The position numbers were made by a program, and so were the translations under genes. The notes under the pieces were generated by a model. The model did not search any database. It worked only from the letters and a program-made list of their open reading frames with translations, and was not told the DNA's origin. A DNA stretch of 64,000 nucleotides from Bacteroidota bacterium (GTDB lineage: Bacteria; Bacteroidota; Bacteroidia; AKYH767-A; 2013-40CM-41-45): positions 310,001 to 374,000 of the forward strand of contig JADJFC010000003.1 in the NCBI GenBank assembly GCA_016708785.1, given 5' to 3'. Positions 53,719-62,331 of this stretch are shown here, piece by piece. Position 1 is the first letter of the stretch; every line of letters starts with the position of its first letter.

Positions 53719-54623
53719 ATGAAAAGATCAGATTTTTCCTTAAGTGACAGTCCGGCTATTGACCAAGTTGGAGTAGAAGAGAGGATTTCCCGTTTTACAA
53801 AACGAAGTATTAAGAAGGAGTCTAAAATGACTGCCCTCAAAATGGCATTGAGTATGGTCGACCTTACTACTCTTGAAGCCAAAGACACTCCCGGAAAAGT
53901 GAAACAGCTTTGCACAAAAGCTATGCATCCTCATAGCATCTTTCCGGACATTCCTTCCGTAGCTGCTGTTTGTGTTTATCCAAATCTTGTGCGTGTTGCA
54001 AAAACAACATTGCAAGGATCAAAAGTAAAAGTTGCTGCTGTTGCTACTGCTTTTCCAAGCGGTATGTCAACCCGTAAGGTGAAACTGGAAGAAACAAAAT
54101 GGGCTGTTGGCGAAGGAGCTGATGAAATTGATATGGTTATTTCCCGCGGACACTTTCTCGCAGGCGAATATGGTTTCGTCTATGATGAAATTGCCGCCGT
54201 GAAAGAAGCTTGTGGAAATGCTCATCTCAAAGTTATTCTCGAAACCGGTGAATTAAGTACACTCGATAATGTTCGTCGTGCTTCCGATCTTGCTATGCAT
54301 GCCGGAGCCGATTTTATAAAAACATCAACGGGAAAAATTCAACCTGCCGCTACATTGCCAGTTACATTGGTGATGCTGGAAGCAATTCGTGATTTCTATT
54401 ATGAAACCGGAAAGCAAATTGGAATGAAGCCTGCGGTGGAATTGCAACAGCTAAACTTGCACTTCAATATCTGGTCGTGTTGCGCGAAACACTCGGTAAC
54501 GACTGGATGAATGCAGATATGTTCCGTTTCGGAGCCAGTGCTCTAGCGAATGATTTGCTTATGCAAATTGTAAAAGAGAAAACGGGAGTTTATCAAAGCA
54601 TCGATTATTTTTCAAAAGACTAG
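53719..54623 (+). CDS. deoC: Deoxyribose-phosphate aldolase (one-base frameshift near the end)
   Basis: Cleaves 2-deoxyribose 5-phosphate into glyceraldehyde 3-phosphate and acetaldehyde. ATG 53719. Core motifs: MVDLTTLEAKDTPGKVKQLC, VAAVCVYPNLV, GADEIDMVISRG, LKVILETGEL, and the Schiff-base Lys in ADFIKTSTGK. At 54435-54436 a GG should be GGG; with one G added the frame continues GMKPAGGIATAKLALQYL and ends at 54623, giving 301 residues. As it stands the frame stops at 54510 with a nonsense tail. Acetaldehyde-type products could feed the aldehyde dehydrogenases that follow. Confidence 0.92.
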
Positions 54624-54682
54624 TCCGCTTGCGGATCGTGTTGGGATTGTTTCACATAGTGAATTAGATTATTTACAATAGA

Positions 54683-55942
54683 ATGGCTAAAAAGCAAACA
54701 AAGAAAACAGCAGCGATCAAATTTGATACTGACTGGACATATGCACCGGCACCGGAAAGCAAAGACCATATTCGATTAGAAGAGAAATACGATCTCTTCA
54801 TCGATGGTAAATTTACTCCTCCGTCCTCCGGAAAATATTTTGAAACCATTAATCCTGCAAATGAAAAAAAGCTGGCAATGGTCTCTGATGCAAATGAAAA
54901 AGATGTTGACAAAGCAGTTAGTTCTGCTCGTAATGCATACGATAAATACTGGAGTAAAATGCCTGCAAAAGAACGAGGCAAATATATTTACCGCATTGCC
55001 CGAATCATGCAGGAACGTGCACGTGAACTTGCTGTCATAGAGACGATGGATGGAGGAAAGGCGATACGGGAATCTCGCGACGTAGATGTTCCTTTAGCAG
55101 CATCTCACTTTTTCTATTATGCAGGCTGGGCAGATAAAGTTAAGTATGCTGTACCCGGTGCTTCTGCAAGGCCATTAGGTGTTGCAGGACAAATTATCCC
55201 ATGGAATTTTCCATTGCTTATGGCTGCATGGAAAATTGCACCAGCTTTAGCGGCCGGAAATACCGTTGTATTAAAACCTGCTGAAACAACACCACTCACA
55301 GCATTGAAGCTTGCGGAAATTATTCGTGATGCTGATCTGCCTCCCGGTGTTGTGAACATTATCACCGGTGCAGGTGCAACAGGTGCAGCTTTGGTCAATC
55401 ATCCTGATATCAATAAAATTGCATTCACAGGTAGTACCGATGTCGGAAAGATCATTCAGAAAGCAATTGCCGGTACCAATAAAAAATATACACTTGAATT
55501 AGGCGGCAAAGCTGCGAATATCATTTTCGAAGATGCGCCAATCGATCAGGCTGTAGAAGGTGTTATCAATGGTATTTTCTTTAATCAAGGTCATGTTTGT
55601 TGTGCAGGTTCCAGATTGTTTATTCAGGAAAGTATTGCTGCAAAAGTAATTCGGAAACTCAAAGACAGAATGGAGACATTGATCGTTGGTGATCCATTGG
55701 ATAAGAATACAGATATCGGTGCGATCAATTCTAGAATGCAAGCTGATAAGATCAAACAATATCTGAAGATCGGTGTAAATGAAGGTGGCGAAATGTATCA
55801 GTCATCATGTTCATTGCCAACGAAAGGTTTTTGGTGTAAGCCTACAATTTTACAAATGTTTCTCAATCATCGAGAATTGTACAAGAAGAAATTTTCGGAC
55901 CTGTTCTGGCCATTCAGACATTCAGAACGATTGAAGAAGTGA
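54683..55942 (+). CDS. Aldehyde dehydrogenase, N-terminal and catalytic part (frameshifted)
   Basis: 419 residues in this frame. NAD(P)-dependent aldehyde oxidation. Motifs: LFIDGKFTPPSSGKYFETINPA near 40, PWNFPLLMAAWKIAPALAAGNTVVLKPAE near 173 (catalytic Asn in PWN), ITGAGATGAAL, GSTDVGKIIQ, the Glu in YTLELGGKAANI near 272 and the catalytic Cys in NQGHVCCAGSRLF near 305. After the four T at 55848-55851, where five are expected, the frame goes wrong; the rest is in the next frame. Corrected length 495 residues, ending 56169. Third gene in deoC-ALDH-half-ALDH. Confidence 0.92.
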   Translation: MAKKQTKKTAAIKFDTDWTYAPAPESKDHIRLEEKYDLFIDGKFTPPSSGKYFETINPANEKKLAMVSDANEKDVDKAVSSARNAYDKYWSKMPAKERGKYIYRIARIMQERARELAVIETMDGGKAIRESRDVDVPLAASHFFYYAGWADKVKYAVPGASARPLGVAGQIIPWNFPLLMAAWKIAPALAAGNTVVLKPAETTPLTALKLAEIIRDADLPPGVVNIITGAGATGAALVNHPDINKIAFTGSTDVGKIIQKAIAGTNKKYTLELGGKAANIIFEDAPIDQAVEGVINGIFFNQGHVCCAGSRLFIQESIAAKVIRKLKDRMETLIVGDPLDKNTDIGAINSRMQADKIKQYLKIGVNEGGEMYQSSCSLPTKGFWCKPTILQMFLNHRELYKKKFSDLFWPFRHSERLKK

Positions 55943-56169
55943 TTGAAAAGGCAAATAATATTCCTTACGGATTAAGTGCCGGAGTTTGGACCGACAAAGG
56001 GTCAAAGATCTTCAAAGTTACGGGAGCGCTTCGTGCAGGAGTTGTTTGGGCAAATACCTATAATAAATTCGATCCTACTTCTCCTTTTGGCGGGTACAAA
56101 GAAAGTGGAGTTGGTCGTGAAGGTGGATTGCATGGACTTATGCCTTACCTAGAAGTAGAACACAATTAA
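55939..56169 (+). CDS. Aldehyde dehydrogenase, C-terminal part (frameshifted)
   Basis: This frame carries the end of the enzyme: EKANNIPYGLSAGVWTDKGSKIF, VWANTYNKFDPTSPFGGYKESGVGREGG, and LMPYLEVEHN. The homologous part in this frame in fact begins at about 55850 with NVSQSSRIVQEEIFGPVLAIQTF, before the apparent ATG. Separate as an ORF only because of the one-base defect upstream. Confidence 0.85.
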   Translation: MIEKANNIPYGLSAGVWTDKGSKIFKVTGALRAGVVWANTYNKFDPTSPFGGYKESGVGREGGLHGLMPYLEVEHN

Positions 56170-56199
56170 TTTTTTTAACGTTATTTAAAACGGAGTAAA

Positions 56200-56289
56200 A
56201 TGGATCAGACAGAGAAAACAAAAGTTGATGTAATAAATGGCTCAGGGCCAATGGACAATCCGGAAAGGGAAAACGTCTTGATATTATGA
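56200..56289 (+). CDS. 29-codon ORF, probable N-terminal extension of the following gene
   Basis: ATG 56200 follows a good ribosome-binding sequence (CGGAG). It codes for MDQTEKTKVDVINGSGPMDN and a few more residues, ending at 56289 across the next gene's ATG. One base added near the TT at about 56279 would join it to that gene (ENVFDIMKTYKLYIDG), giving 309 residues. Either a real leader peptide or the seventh one-base defect in this window. The second seems likelier. Confidence 0.45.
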   Translation: MDQTEKTKVDVINGSGPMDNPERENVLIL

Positions 56290-57128
56290 AGACTTATAAA
56301 CTATATATTGACGGAAAATTTCCTCGCACGGAATCGGGACGATATTATATTTTAAAAGATAGTAATGGCGAACAGATAGCAAATATCTGTCAGTCGTCGC
56401 GCAAAGATTTTCGTGAAGCGGTTGTTGCCGCAAGAAAAGCACAGCCGGGCTGGGCATCTAAATCAGCTTATAATAAAGGACAGATCCTTTATCGCATTGC
56501 TGAAATGCTGGAAGGCAGAAAATCGCAATTCATAGAAGAGTTGATGTTGCAGGGTAGTGCACAAGCACAAGCCGAAAAAGAAGTTGAACTTGCAATTGAT
56601 AGATTGGTTTATTATGCCGGCTGGAGTGATAAATACCAGCAAGTATTCAGCGCGGTAAATCCTGTCGATTCTTCGCACTTCAATTTTTCAATGGCCGAGC
56701 CTATGGGAATTGTATCTGCTCTTTCTTCTGAAAACTATGGCTTGATCGGACTGGTGTCATTGATTGCTCCTGCAATTGTTGGAGGAAATACGATCATCAT
56801 ATTGGCATCTTCAGAAAAACCTTTGTGCGCTGTCACATTCGGTGAAGTGATCAATTCTTCGGATGTACCTGCAGGCGTTGTTAATATACTTACCGGACAA
56901 CGATCAGAACTACTTACGCATTTCGCAAATCATATGGATGTAAATGCAATCATGTATTCGGGTGATGATGCTGAAGAAATCGCGAAGATCAAAGAACTTT
57001 CATCTCTGAATGTAAAACGTGCATTGATCTATAAAGGTATCGATGATATGATTGAGAATACACATAATGGATATCGCATCATGGATGTTCAGGAAACAAA
57101 AACAACCTGGCATCCGATCGGTCAATGA
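56286..57128 (+). CDS. Half-length aldehyde dehydrogenase-like protein, no catalytic Cys
   Basis: 280 residues, about 60 percent of an aldehyde dehydrogenase. It has the start and NAD-binding half: LYIDGKFPRTESGRYY, RIAEMLEGRKSQF, EPMGIVSALSSENYGLIGLV, GGNTIIILASSEKPL, DVPAGVVNILTGQRSEL. The PWN motif is replaced (SSENYG), and the protein ends before the Cys-containing domain, closing instead with a specific VQETKTTWHPIGQ. So it cannot be a normal dehydrogenase; a partner or regulatory subunit of the full enzyme is a reasonable guess. The 3' end is clean, so this is not from a frameshift. Followed by cysC by 12 bases. Confidence 0.8.
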   Translation: MKTYKLYIDGKFPRTESGRYYILKDSNGEQIANICQSSRKDFREAVVAARKAQPGWASKSAYNKGQILYRIAEMLEGRKSQFIEELMLQGSAQAQAEKEVELAIDRLVYYAGWSDKYQQVFSAVNPVDSSHFNFSMAEPMGIVSALSSENYGLIGLVSLIAPAIVGGNTIIILASSEKPLCAVTFGEVINSSDVPAGVVNILTGQRSELLTHFANHMDVNAIMYSGDDAEEIAKIKELSSLNVKRALIYKGIDDMIENTHNGYRIMDVQETKTTWHPIGQ

Positions 57129-57140
57129 TCAATTTGTACA

Positions 57141-57734
57141 ATGGCTGAACATATTTTCCCTACAGATTCATTGATTGGATTAAATGACCGCGAAGTGCTG
57201 ATGAAGCAAAAGTCCGTTGTAATTTGGCTGACCGGTTTGAGCGGTTCAGGTAAATCAACATTAGGTCGTGCTTTGGAGAAAAAATTACTTGATGAAGGTT
57301 ATATTGCTTTTTTACTTGATGGTGATTCATTGAGAAACGGATTAAATAAAGATCTCGGATTTTCCATTGAAGATAGGAATGAGAATATAAGAAGAGCCGG
57401 AGAGGGTTGCAAATTACTCTCTAATGCAGGACTTATTGTTATCACCTCCTTTATTTCACCTTTGCGCCAACAAAGAGATGCTATAAGAGCGCAATTTAAG
57501 AAAGGATGCTTCGTTGAAGTTTTTGTGAATGCTTCTCTGGAGGTCTGCGAAAGTCGAGATGTAAAAGGCCTCTATAAAAAAGCCAGGGCCGGTGAAATAA
57601 AAAATTTCACGGGAATTGATTCACCCTATGAACAGCCATTGTCACCGGAGTTGATCATTGAATCTGATAAATTTTCTGAGGCCCAATCATTAGAAAAATT
57701 GTATTCGTTTATTCAGGACCTCGTCAAAGTATAA
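57141..57734 (+). CDS. cysC: Adenylylsulfate (APS) kinase
   Basis: 197 residues. Phosphorylates APS to PAPS with ATP. P-loop TGLSGSGKST at 31-40, then LLDGDSLRNGLNKDLGFS near 60, EDRNENIRRAGEG near 78, and the FTGIDSPYEQP sequence near 155 that is typical of CysC. Separate, not fused to CysN. First of cysC-cysD-cysN-cysQ. No PAPS reductase follows, which points to sulfation rather than cysteine synthesis. Confidence 0.96.
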   Translation: MAEHIFPTDSLIGLNDREVLMKQKSVVIWLTGLSGSGKSTLGRALEKKLLDEGYIAFLLDGDSLRNGLNKDLGFSIEDRNENIRRAGEGCKLLSNAGLIVITSFISPLRQQRDAIRAQFKKGCFVEVFVNASLEVCESRDVKGLYKKARAGEIKNFTGIDSPYEQPLSPELIIESDKFSEAQSLEKLYSFIQDLVKV

Positions 57735-57766
57735 ACTGTCAGATTTTATTATCTTTACACTATCAT

Positions 57767-58672
57767 ATGTTTAGCTATAATCTTGATCACTTAAAAGAAC
57801 TGGAATCGGAAAGTATTTTTATTTTACGCGAAGTTGCTGCGCAATTTGAAAAACCTGTTCTATTGTTTAGTGGCGGAAAAGATTCAATCATCGTTTCTTA
57901 TCTGGCTAAAAAAGCATTCTATCCCGCAAAAATTCCTTTCGCTTTACTTCATATTGATACCGGGCATAATTTTCAGGAAACAATTTCTTTCCGTGATAAG
58001 TGGGTAGAGAAACTAGGTACTAAATTAATTGTCCGTTCTGTTCAGTCGAGCATAAATTCAGGCAGAGCACATGAAGAATCAGGTCCCTATGCAAGTAGAA
58101 ATATTCTTCAGACTATTACATTGTTGGATGCCATTGAAGAATTTAAATTCGATGCAGCAATTGGTGGTGCAAGGAGAGATGAAGAAAAGGCCCGCGCAAA
58201 AGAAAGATTTTTTTCTCATAGAGATGAGTTTGGTCAATGGGAACCTAAAAATCAACGTCCGGAACTTTGGAACTTATTCAATGGCCGTAAAAAGATAGGC
58301 GAACATTTCCGAATTTTTCCTTTAAGCAACTGGACAGAATTAGATGTGTGGTCGTATATACAAAGAAATGAGATTGAATTGCCTTCGCTATATTTCTCTC
58401 ACAAAAGAGATGTTTTTGAACGGCATGGGGTGATCTATGGATATGCTGATTTCATGGAATTATTGCCGGATGAAAAAGTAAAGAAATTGCAAGTTCGTTT
58501 CAGAACCATTGGCGATATGACTTGTACCGGAGCCATTGAAAGTAATGCGTCCACTGTAAATGAAATAATAGATGAGCTTCTAGTTTCCAGAGTAACAGAG
58601 CGAGGATCCCGTATCGATGACCAACGTTCGGAAAATGCTATGGAGGAGAGAAAGAAGAGCGGATACTTTTAA
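57767..58672 (+). CDS. cysD: Sulfate adenylyltransferase subunit 2
   Basis: 301 residues, ATP-pyrophosphatase fold with PP-loop FSGGKDS at 34-40, HIDTGHNFQE near 65, and GGARRDEEKARAKERFFSHRDEFGQW near 120, with the C-terminal RSENAMEERKKSGYF. Forms APS from sulfate and ATP with CysN. 32 bases after cysC; a possible weak -7 element (TATCTTTA) lies in that gap. Confidence 0.96.
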   Translation: MFSYNLDHLKELESESIFILREVAAQFEKPVLLFSGGKDSIIVSYLAKKAFYPAKIPFALLHIDTGHNFQETISFRDKWVEKLGTKLIVRSVQSSINSGRAHEESGPYASRNILQTITLLDAIEEFKFDAAIGGARRDEEKARAKERFFSHRDEFGQWEPKNQRPELWNLFNGRKKIGEHFRIFPLSNWTELDVWSYIQRNEIELPSLYFSHKRDVFERHGVIYGYADFMELLPDEKVKKLQVRFRTIGDMTCTGAIESNASTVNEIIDELLVSRVTERGSRIDDQRSENAMEERKKSGYF

Positions 58673-58798
58673 TTTAGTGAATAACGAATAACTAATACTA
58701 ATAACTAATAACGAATAGTGAATAGTGGTGCCGGTGAAGTGTGCATTGCTACTTACTACTCACCAATTACCTCTTACTAAATCGAATTAACCAACGCC
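58673..58798. repeat. Word-repeat spacer (TAATAAC, AATAACGAAT) between cysD and cysN
   Basis: 126 bases between genes that are normally nearly touching. The left half is repeated GAATAAC/TAATAAC/GAATAGTG words, similar to those at 14190-14220; the right half is repeated words on the other strand (TTACTACTCACC, TTACCTCTTACT). No gene. Confidence 0.6.
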
Positions 58799-60058
58799 AT
58801 GTCAATCAAAACCGAAAAAGAACTTTTACGATTCACTACTTGCGGAAGTGTGGATGATGGAAAAAGTACGCTCATCGGGAGATTGCTGCTTGACACAAAA
58901 AATATTTTCGATGACCAGCTTTTGGCTTTGCAATCGTCAAGTGAACGAAAAGGACTCGATGAAATTGACCTGTCGTTATTGACGGATGGATTAAAAGCTG
59001 AACGTGAACAAGGAATTACAATTGACGTTGCATACCGATATTTCTCTACGCCTAAGAGGGAGTTTATTATTGCAGATACGCCTGGGCACATTCAGTATAC
59101 CAAAAATATGGTCACCGGTGCATCATCAGCGAATCTTGCACTTATTTTGATTGATGCCAGAAAGGGAATGGTGGAACAAACGCATCGTCATTCTTTTATT
59201 GCCGGACTCTTAGGAATTCCGCATATGGTTGTTTGTATCAATAAAATGGATCTTGTCGGATATGATCAGAGCGTTTATGAAAAGATAGTGGATGAGTTCA
59301 GAATGTTTTCTTCACGTCTTGATGTGCAGGATATCCAGTTTATTCCAATCAGTGCCAAACTTGGAGATAATGTAGTGAACCGTTCTGTTCAAATGCCATG
59401 GTATGAAGGTAGCACATTGATGTTTCATCTCGAACATGTTCACATTAGTGGTGACCTCAATCACGTCGATTGCCGTTTACCGGTTCAATATGTAATTCGC
59501 CCTCAAGATGATGCTTACCATGATTATCGGGCATATGCAGGAAGAATTGCCGGCGGCGTATTTCGAAAGGGCGACAAAGTAATGGTCTTGCCTTCAGGAT
59601 TTACTTCAACTATTAAAACGATCAATGCACCGGAAGGTGAGATCAAAGAAGCTTTCGCACCAATGTCGATTTCGCTATTGTTGGATGATGAAATTGATAT
59701 CAGTCGCGGTGATATGATTGTGCGCGAGAATAATTCACCGCAGAATAGTCAGGATATTGATATTATGCTTTGCTGGCTTAATGAAAAGAAACTTCAGGAA
59801 GGTGGCAGATATATTGTCAAACATACTTCCCGTGAAGTACGTTGTATCGTAAAAGAAATATTATACAAAATTGATATTAGTCATTTGCGAAGAATTGAAA
59901 ATGAAACAAGCTTTGGAGTAAATGATATTGGCAGAGTAGTTTTGAGAACAACTCAACCCTTATTTTTTGATAGCTACAGACGAAATCGAAATACCGGCAG
60001 CCTGATATTAATTGATGAAGGAACAAATGAAACTGTTGGTGCCGGAATGATTGTTTAA
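58799..60058 (+). CDS. cysN: Sulfate adenylyltransferase subunit 1 (GTPase)
   Basis: 419 residues. EF-Tu-like GTPase that drives CysD: G1 GSVDDGKST at 16-24, G2 region EREQGITIDVAYRYF, G3 DTPGH near 92, G4 NKMDLV near 146, then beta-barrel domains (GRIAGGVFRKGDKVMVLPSG, and the late GRVVLRTTQPLFFDSY). Length suits a CysN without fused APS kinase, consistent with separate cysC. Confidence 0.95.
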   Translation: MSIKTEKELLRFTTCGSVDDGKSTLIGRLLLDTKNIFDDQLLALQSSSERKGLDEIDLSLLTDGLKAEREQGITIDVAYRYFSTPKREFIIADTPGHIQYTKNMVTGASSANLALILIDARKGMVEQTHRHSFIAGLLGIPHMVVCINKMDLVGYDQSVYEKIVDEFRMFSSRLDVQDIQFIPISAKLGDNVVNRSVQMPWYEGSTLMFHLEHVHISGDLNHVDCRLPVQYVIRPQDDAYHDYRAYAGRIAGGVFRKGDKVMVLPSGFTSTIKTINAPEGEIKEAFAPMSISLLLDDEIDISRGDMIVRENNSPQNSQDIDIMLCWLNEKKLQEGGRYIVKHTSREVRCIVKEILYKIDISHLRRIENETSFGVNDIGRVVLRTTQPLFFDSYRRNRNTGSLILIDEGTNETVGAGMIV

Positions 60059-60124
60059 GTATAATCAGCGATCTTTCGATTGCTTTAATTTTTATGATGT
60101 TATTTTTATATAAACCTATTTGAA

Positions 60125-60913
60125 ATGAATAAAGAACTTCTTATATCTGCTATAAAAACTTCTGTTCTCGCAGGGGAAAAGATCCTTGAAATATACAATA
60201 CTGCTTTTACTGTCGAATTGAAGGATGATCATTCGCCACTTACGGCTGCAGATAAAGCAGCTCATGAACTGATCAGTGCTGAGCTACTGAAATGGGGTTT
60301 CCCGATTTTGTCTGAAGAAGGGAAAACAATTCCATATGAAGTTCGCAAAGACTGGGAATACTACTGGATGGTTGATCCACTTGACGGCACAAAAGAGTTT
60401 GTGAAAAGGAATGGTGAGTTCACTGTGAATATCGCTTTTATGGATAAGGATTCGCCTGTTTTTGGTGTGATCTACTGTCCTGTAAGTGGCAGTATTTGTG
60501 CCGGATTCAATGATACCGTTTATTCTTTGAATAAGTTGCAGGCTTCAGATTTGTCTGAAAATAAACTTGAAGAATATACATTGAAATCAACATTAAATTC
60601 CGAAAAAAATGAAATTAAAGTTGTTGCTAGCCGTTCTCATTTATCTCCTGAAACGGAAAATTTCATTTCGATGTTAAATCTGAATGGTGATAAGATCTCA
60701 ATGGTCAATGCAGGAAGTGCACTGAAATTTTGCTTACTTGCAGAAGGAAAGGCAACTGTTTATCCTCGTTTTGCTCCGACAATGGAGTGGGATACTGCTG
60801 CAGGTCACGCCATTCTGAAGGCATGTGGGAAGAACATTCTTCTCTATCCTTCCAATAATGAAATGAAATATAACAAACCTTCACTGGTGAATGATTGGTT
60901 CATTGCTCGATAA
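60125..60913 (+). CDS. cysQ: 3'(2'),5'-bisphosphate nucleotidase CysQ
   Basis: 262 residues, inositol monophosphatase-like fold. Metal site: LSEEG near 62-66, DPLDGTKEF (84-92), and WDTAAGHAI near the end. It removes PAP, the by-product of sulfotransferases or PAPS reductase. In a locus with a sulfotransferase it would relieve product inhibition. Its 3' end overlaps the flippase start by 23 bases. Confidence 0.94.
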   Translation: MNKELLISAIKTSVLAGEKILEIYNTAFTVELKDDHSPLTAADKAAHELISAELLKWGFPILSEEGKTIPYEVRKDWEYYWMVDPLDGTKEFVKRNGEFTVNIAFMDKDSPVFGVIYCPVSGSICAGFNDTVYSLNKLQASDLSENKLEEYTLKSTLNSEKNEIKVVASRSHLSPETENFISMLNLNGDKISMVNAGSALKFCLLAEGKATVYPRFAPTMEWDTAAGHAILKACGKNILLYPSNNEMKYNKPSLVNDWFIAR

Positions 60914-61118
60914 TTTAAGAAGCTCTTTATTGCGTTTTAAAACCGATAAAGAATACAACGAACTGATTCGTACAAGCTTTCTTGCTTTGTTGGTAAGAAT
61001 GATCGGTGTATCGACCGGTTTTTGTTACGCTTCTTACCTCTCGATTCTTTGGCGCAGATGCACTTGGACTTGTCTCAATATGCATCGCTATTTTAAGTTT
61101 TGCTTCTGTGTTCGGTAA
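60891..61118 (+). CDS. Polysaccharide flippase (Wzx-like), N-terminal part (frameshifted)
   Basis: ATG 60891 lies inside the end of cysQ. It codes for a charged start (RFKTDKEYNELI) and the first membrane segment (SFLALLVRMIGVSTG). At 61019-61023 five T appear where four fit; beyond it this frame is nonsense, while LTSRFFGADALGLVSICIAIL continues in the next frame. Removing one T gives 449 residues. Confidence 0.82.
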   Translation: MIGSLLDNLRSSLLRFKTDKEYNELIRTSFLALLVRMIGVSTGFCYASYLSILWRRCTWTCLNMHRYFKFCFCVR

Positions 61119-62241
61119 ACTTGGACTTGATGTAGCATTAATGAAGTATGTGGCCGAGTTCGCAGGAAAAAATGATTTCGCTTCGATAAAGTCAGTATAT
61201 ATTTCAGCAATGAAAATAATTCTGCCGGTCTCTTTTTTGATATCGTCGGTCTTATTCTTCTTGTCAGGTTATTTTGCAACAAATATTTTGCATAAACCTT
61301 ATCTTGAAGAACTCTTAAAAGTAAATGCCTGGTTAACCTTGCCTTTGGTATTGATACTTGTAAATTCTGAGTGTATCCGAGGACTTAAAAAAATTCGGTC
61401 GTATACATTTTTTCAAACAGTTTCAGTTTCTTTGATGGCATTGGTGTTGTTAATTATTATGTCTTTCTTCTATTCTGCTCGAGAAATTCCTACATATATT
61501 CAGTTTTTAAGTATTGCTTTTACCGGACTGTTAAGTCTTATGATGTGGTTTTATTACAGCAAATTCTTCAAAGAGAAATCTGCAAATGAATTTCCTGTAT
61601 CAACTTTGATGAGAACATCTTCTTCAATGTTTTTTACAACACTAATGCAGTTGATCATGTCGTGGGCCGGAACGTTGATCATGGCGGCATATAATTCTGA
61701 GGCAGATGTCGGTGTTTATAATGCTTTGGTGAGAATCTCCGTTTTTACCAATATCACAATTCTGGCAATAAATAGTCTGGCTATGCCACGGTTCGCTGAA
61801 GCTTTCGCATTGGGTAAATTAGATGTTTTAAAGAAGCTTTCAAAAGAGGTTTCACGACTCATATTTATAACTTCTATTCCTGCTTTCATATTGCTGACTA
61901 TTTTTCCTAAATGGATCCTTTCCATATTTGGAAAGGAATTCCCCGGCAATGAAACCGCTTTGTATGTACTTTTAGCCGGACAGTTTATTGTTGCAATCAC
62001 CGGACTTCCATCACAAATTTTAAATATGACCGGCCGTCAGCATATTCTTCGCAATATTGCCTTTTTCTCAGCAATAGTGAATGTAGTTGCATGCGTCATA
62101 TTGGTTCCGCTATACGGTATTATGGGCACTTGCATTGCACAGTTTGCAGGAATTTTTGCATGGAATTTACTTTCCATATTATCCGTAAAGAATCACTTTG
62201 GATTTTTTACCTTTTTTAATCCGTTCGCGAAGAACAACTGA
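61006..62241 (+). CDS. Polysaccharide flippase (Wzx-like), main part (frameshifted)
   Basis: Multi-pass membrane protein of the Wzx/MOP group, which moves lipid-linked oligosaccharides across the inner membrane. The sequence has about twelve hydrophobic segments in full length, with FFGADALGLVSIC, LGLDVALMKYVAEF near the first, YNSEADVGVYNALVRIS near residue 230, and PLYGIMGTCIAQFAGIFAWN near the end. The apparent ATG at 61006 is an artefact of the frameshift. It lies between cysQ and the polymerase-like gene, so a surface glycan locus. Confidence 0.87.
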   Translation: MYRPVFVTLLTSRFFGADALGLVSICIAILSFASVFGKLGLDVALMKYVAEFAGKNDFASIKSVYISAMKIILPVSFLISSVLFFLSGYFATNILHKPYLEELLKVNAWLTLPLVLILVNSECIRGLKKIRSYTFFQTVSVSLMALVLLIIMSFFYSAREIPTYIQFLSIAFTGLLSLMMWFYYSKFFKEKSANEFPVSTLMRTSSSMFFTTLMQLIMSWAGTLIMAAYNSEADVGVYNALVRISVFTNITILAINSLAMPRFAEAFALGKLDVLKKLSKEVSRLIFITSIPAFILLTIFPKWILSIFGKEFPGNETALYVLLAGQFIVAITGLPSQILNMTGRQHILRNIAFFSAIVNVVACVILVPLYGIMGTCIAQFAGIFAWNLLSILSVKNHFGFFTFFNPFAKNN

Positions 62242-62331
62242 TTCTTTTAGTTGAAAACCCTTACTATTTCATTGGAAAATTAAGTGATACAGTCCTTCAA
62301 CTTTCGTATTTTCGTACTTTAGTAAAAGAAA

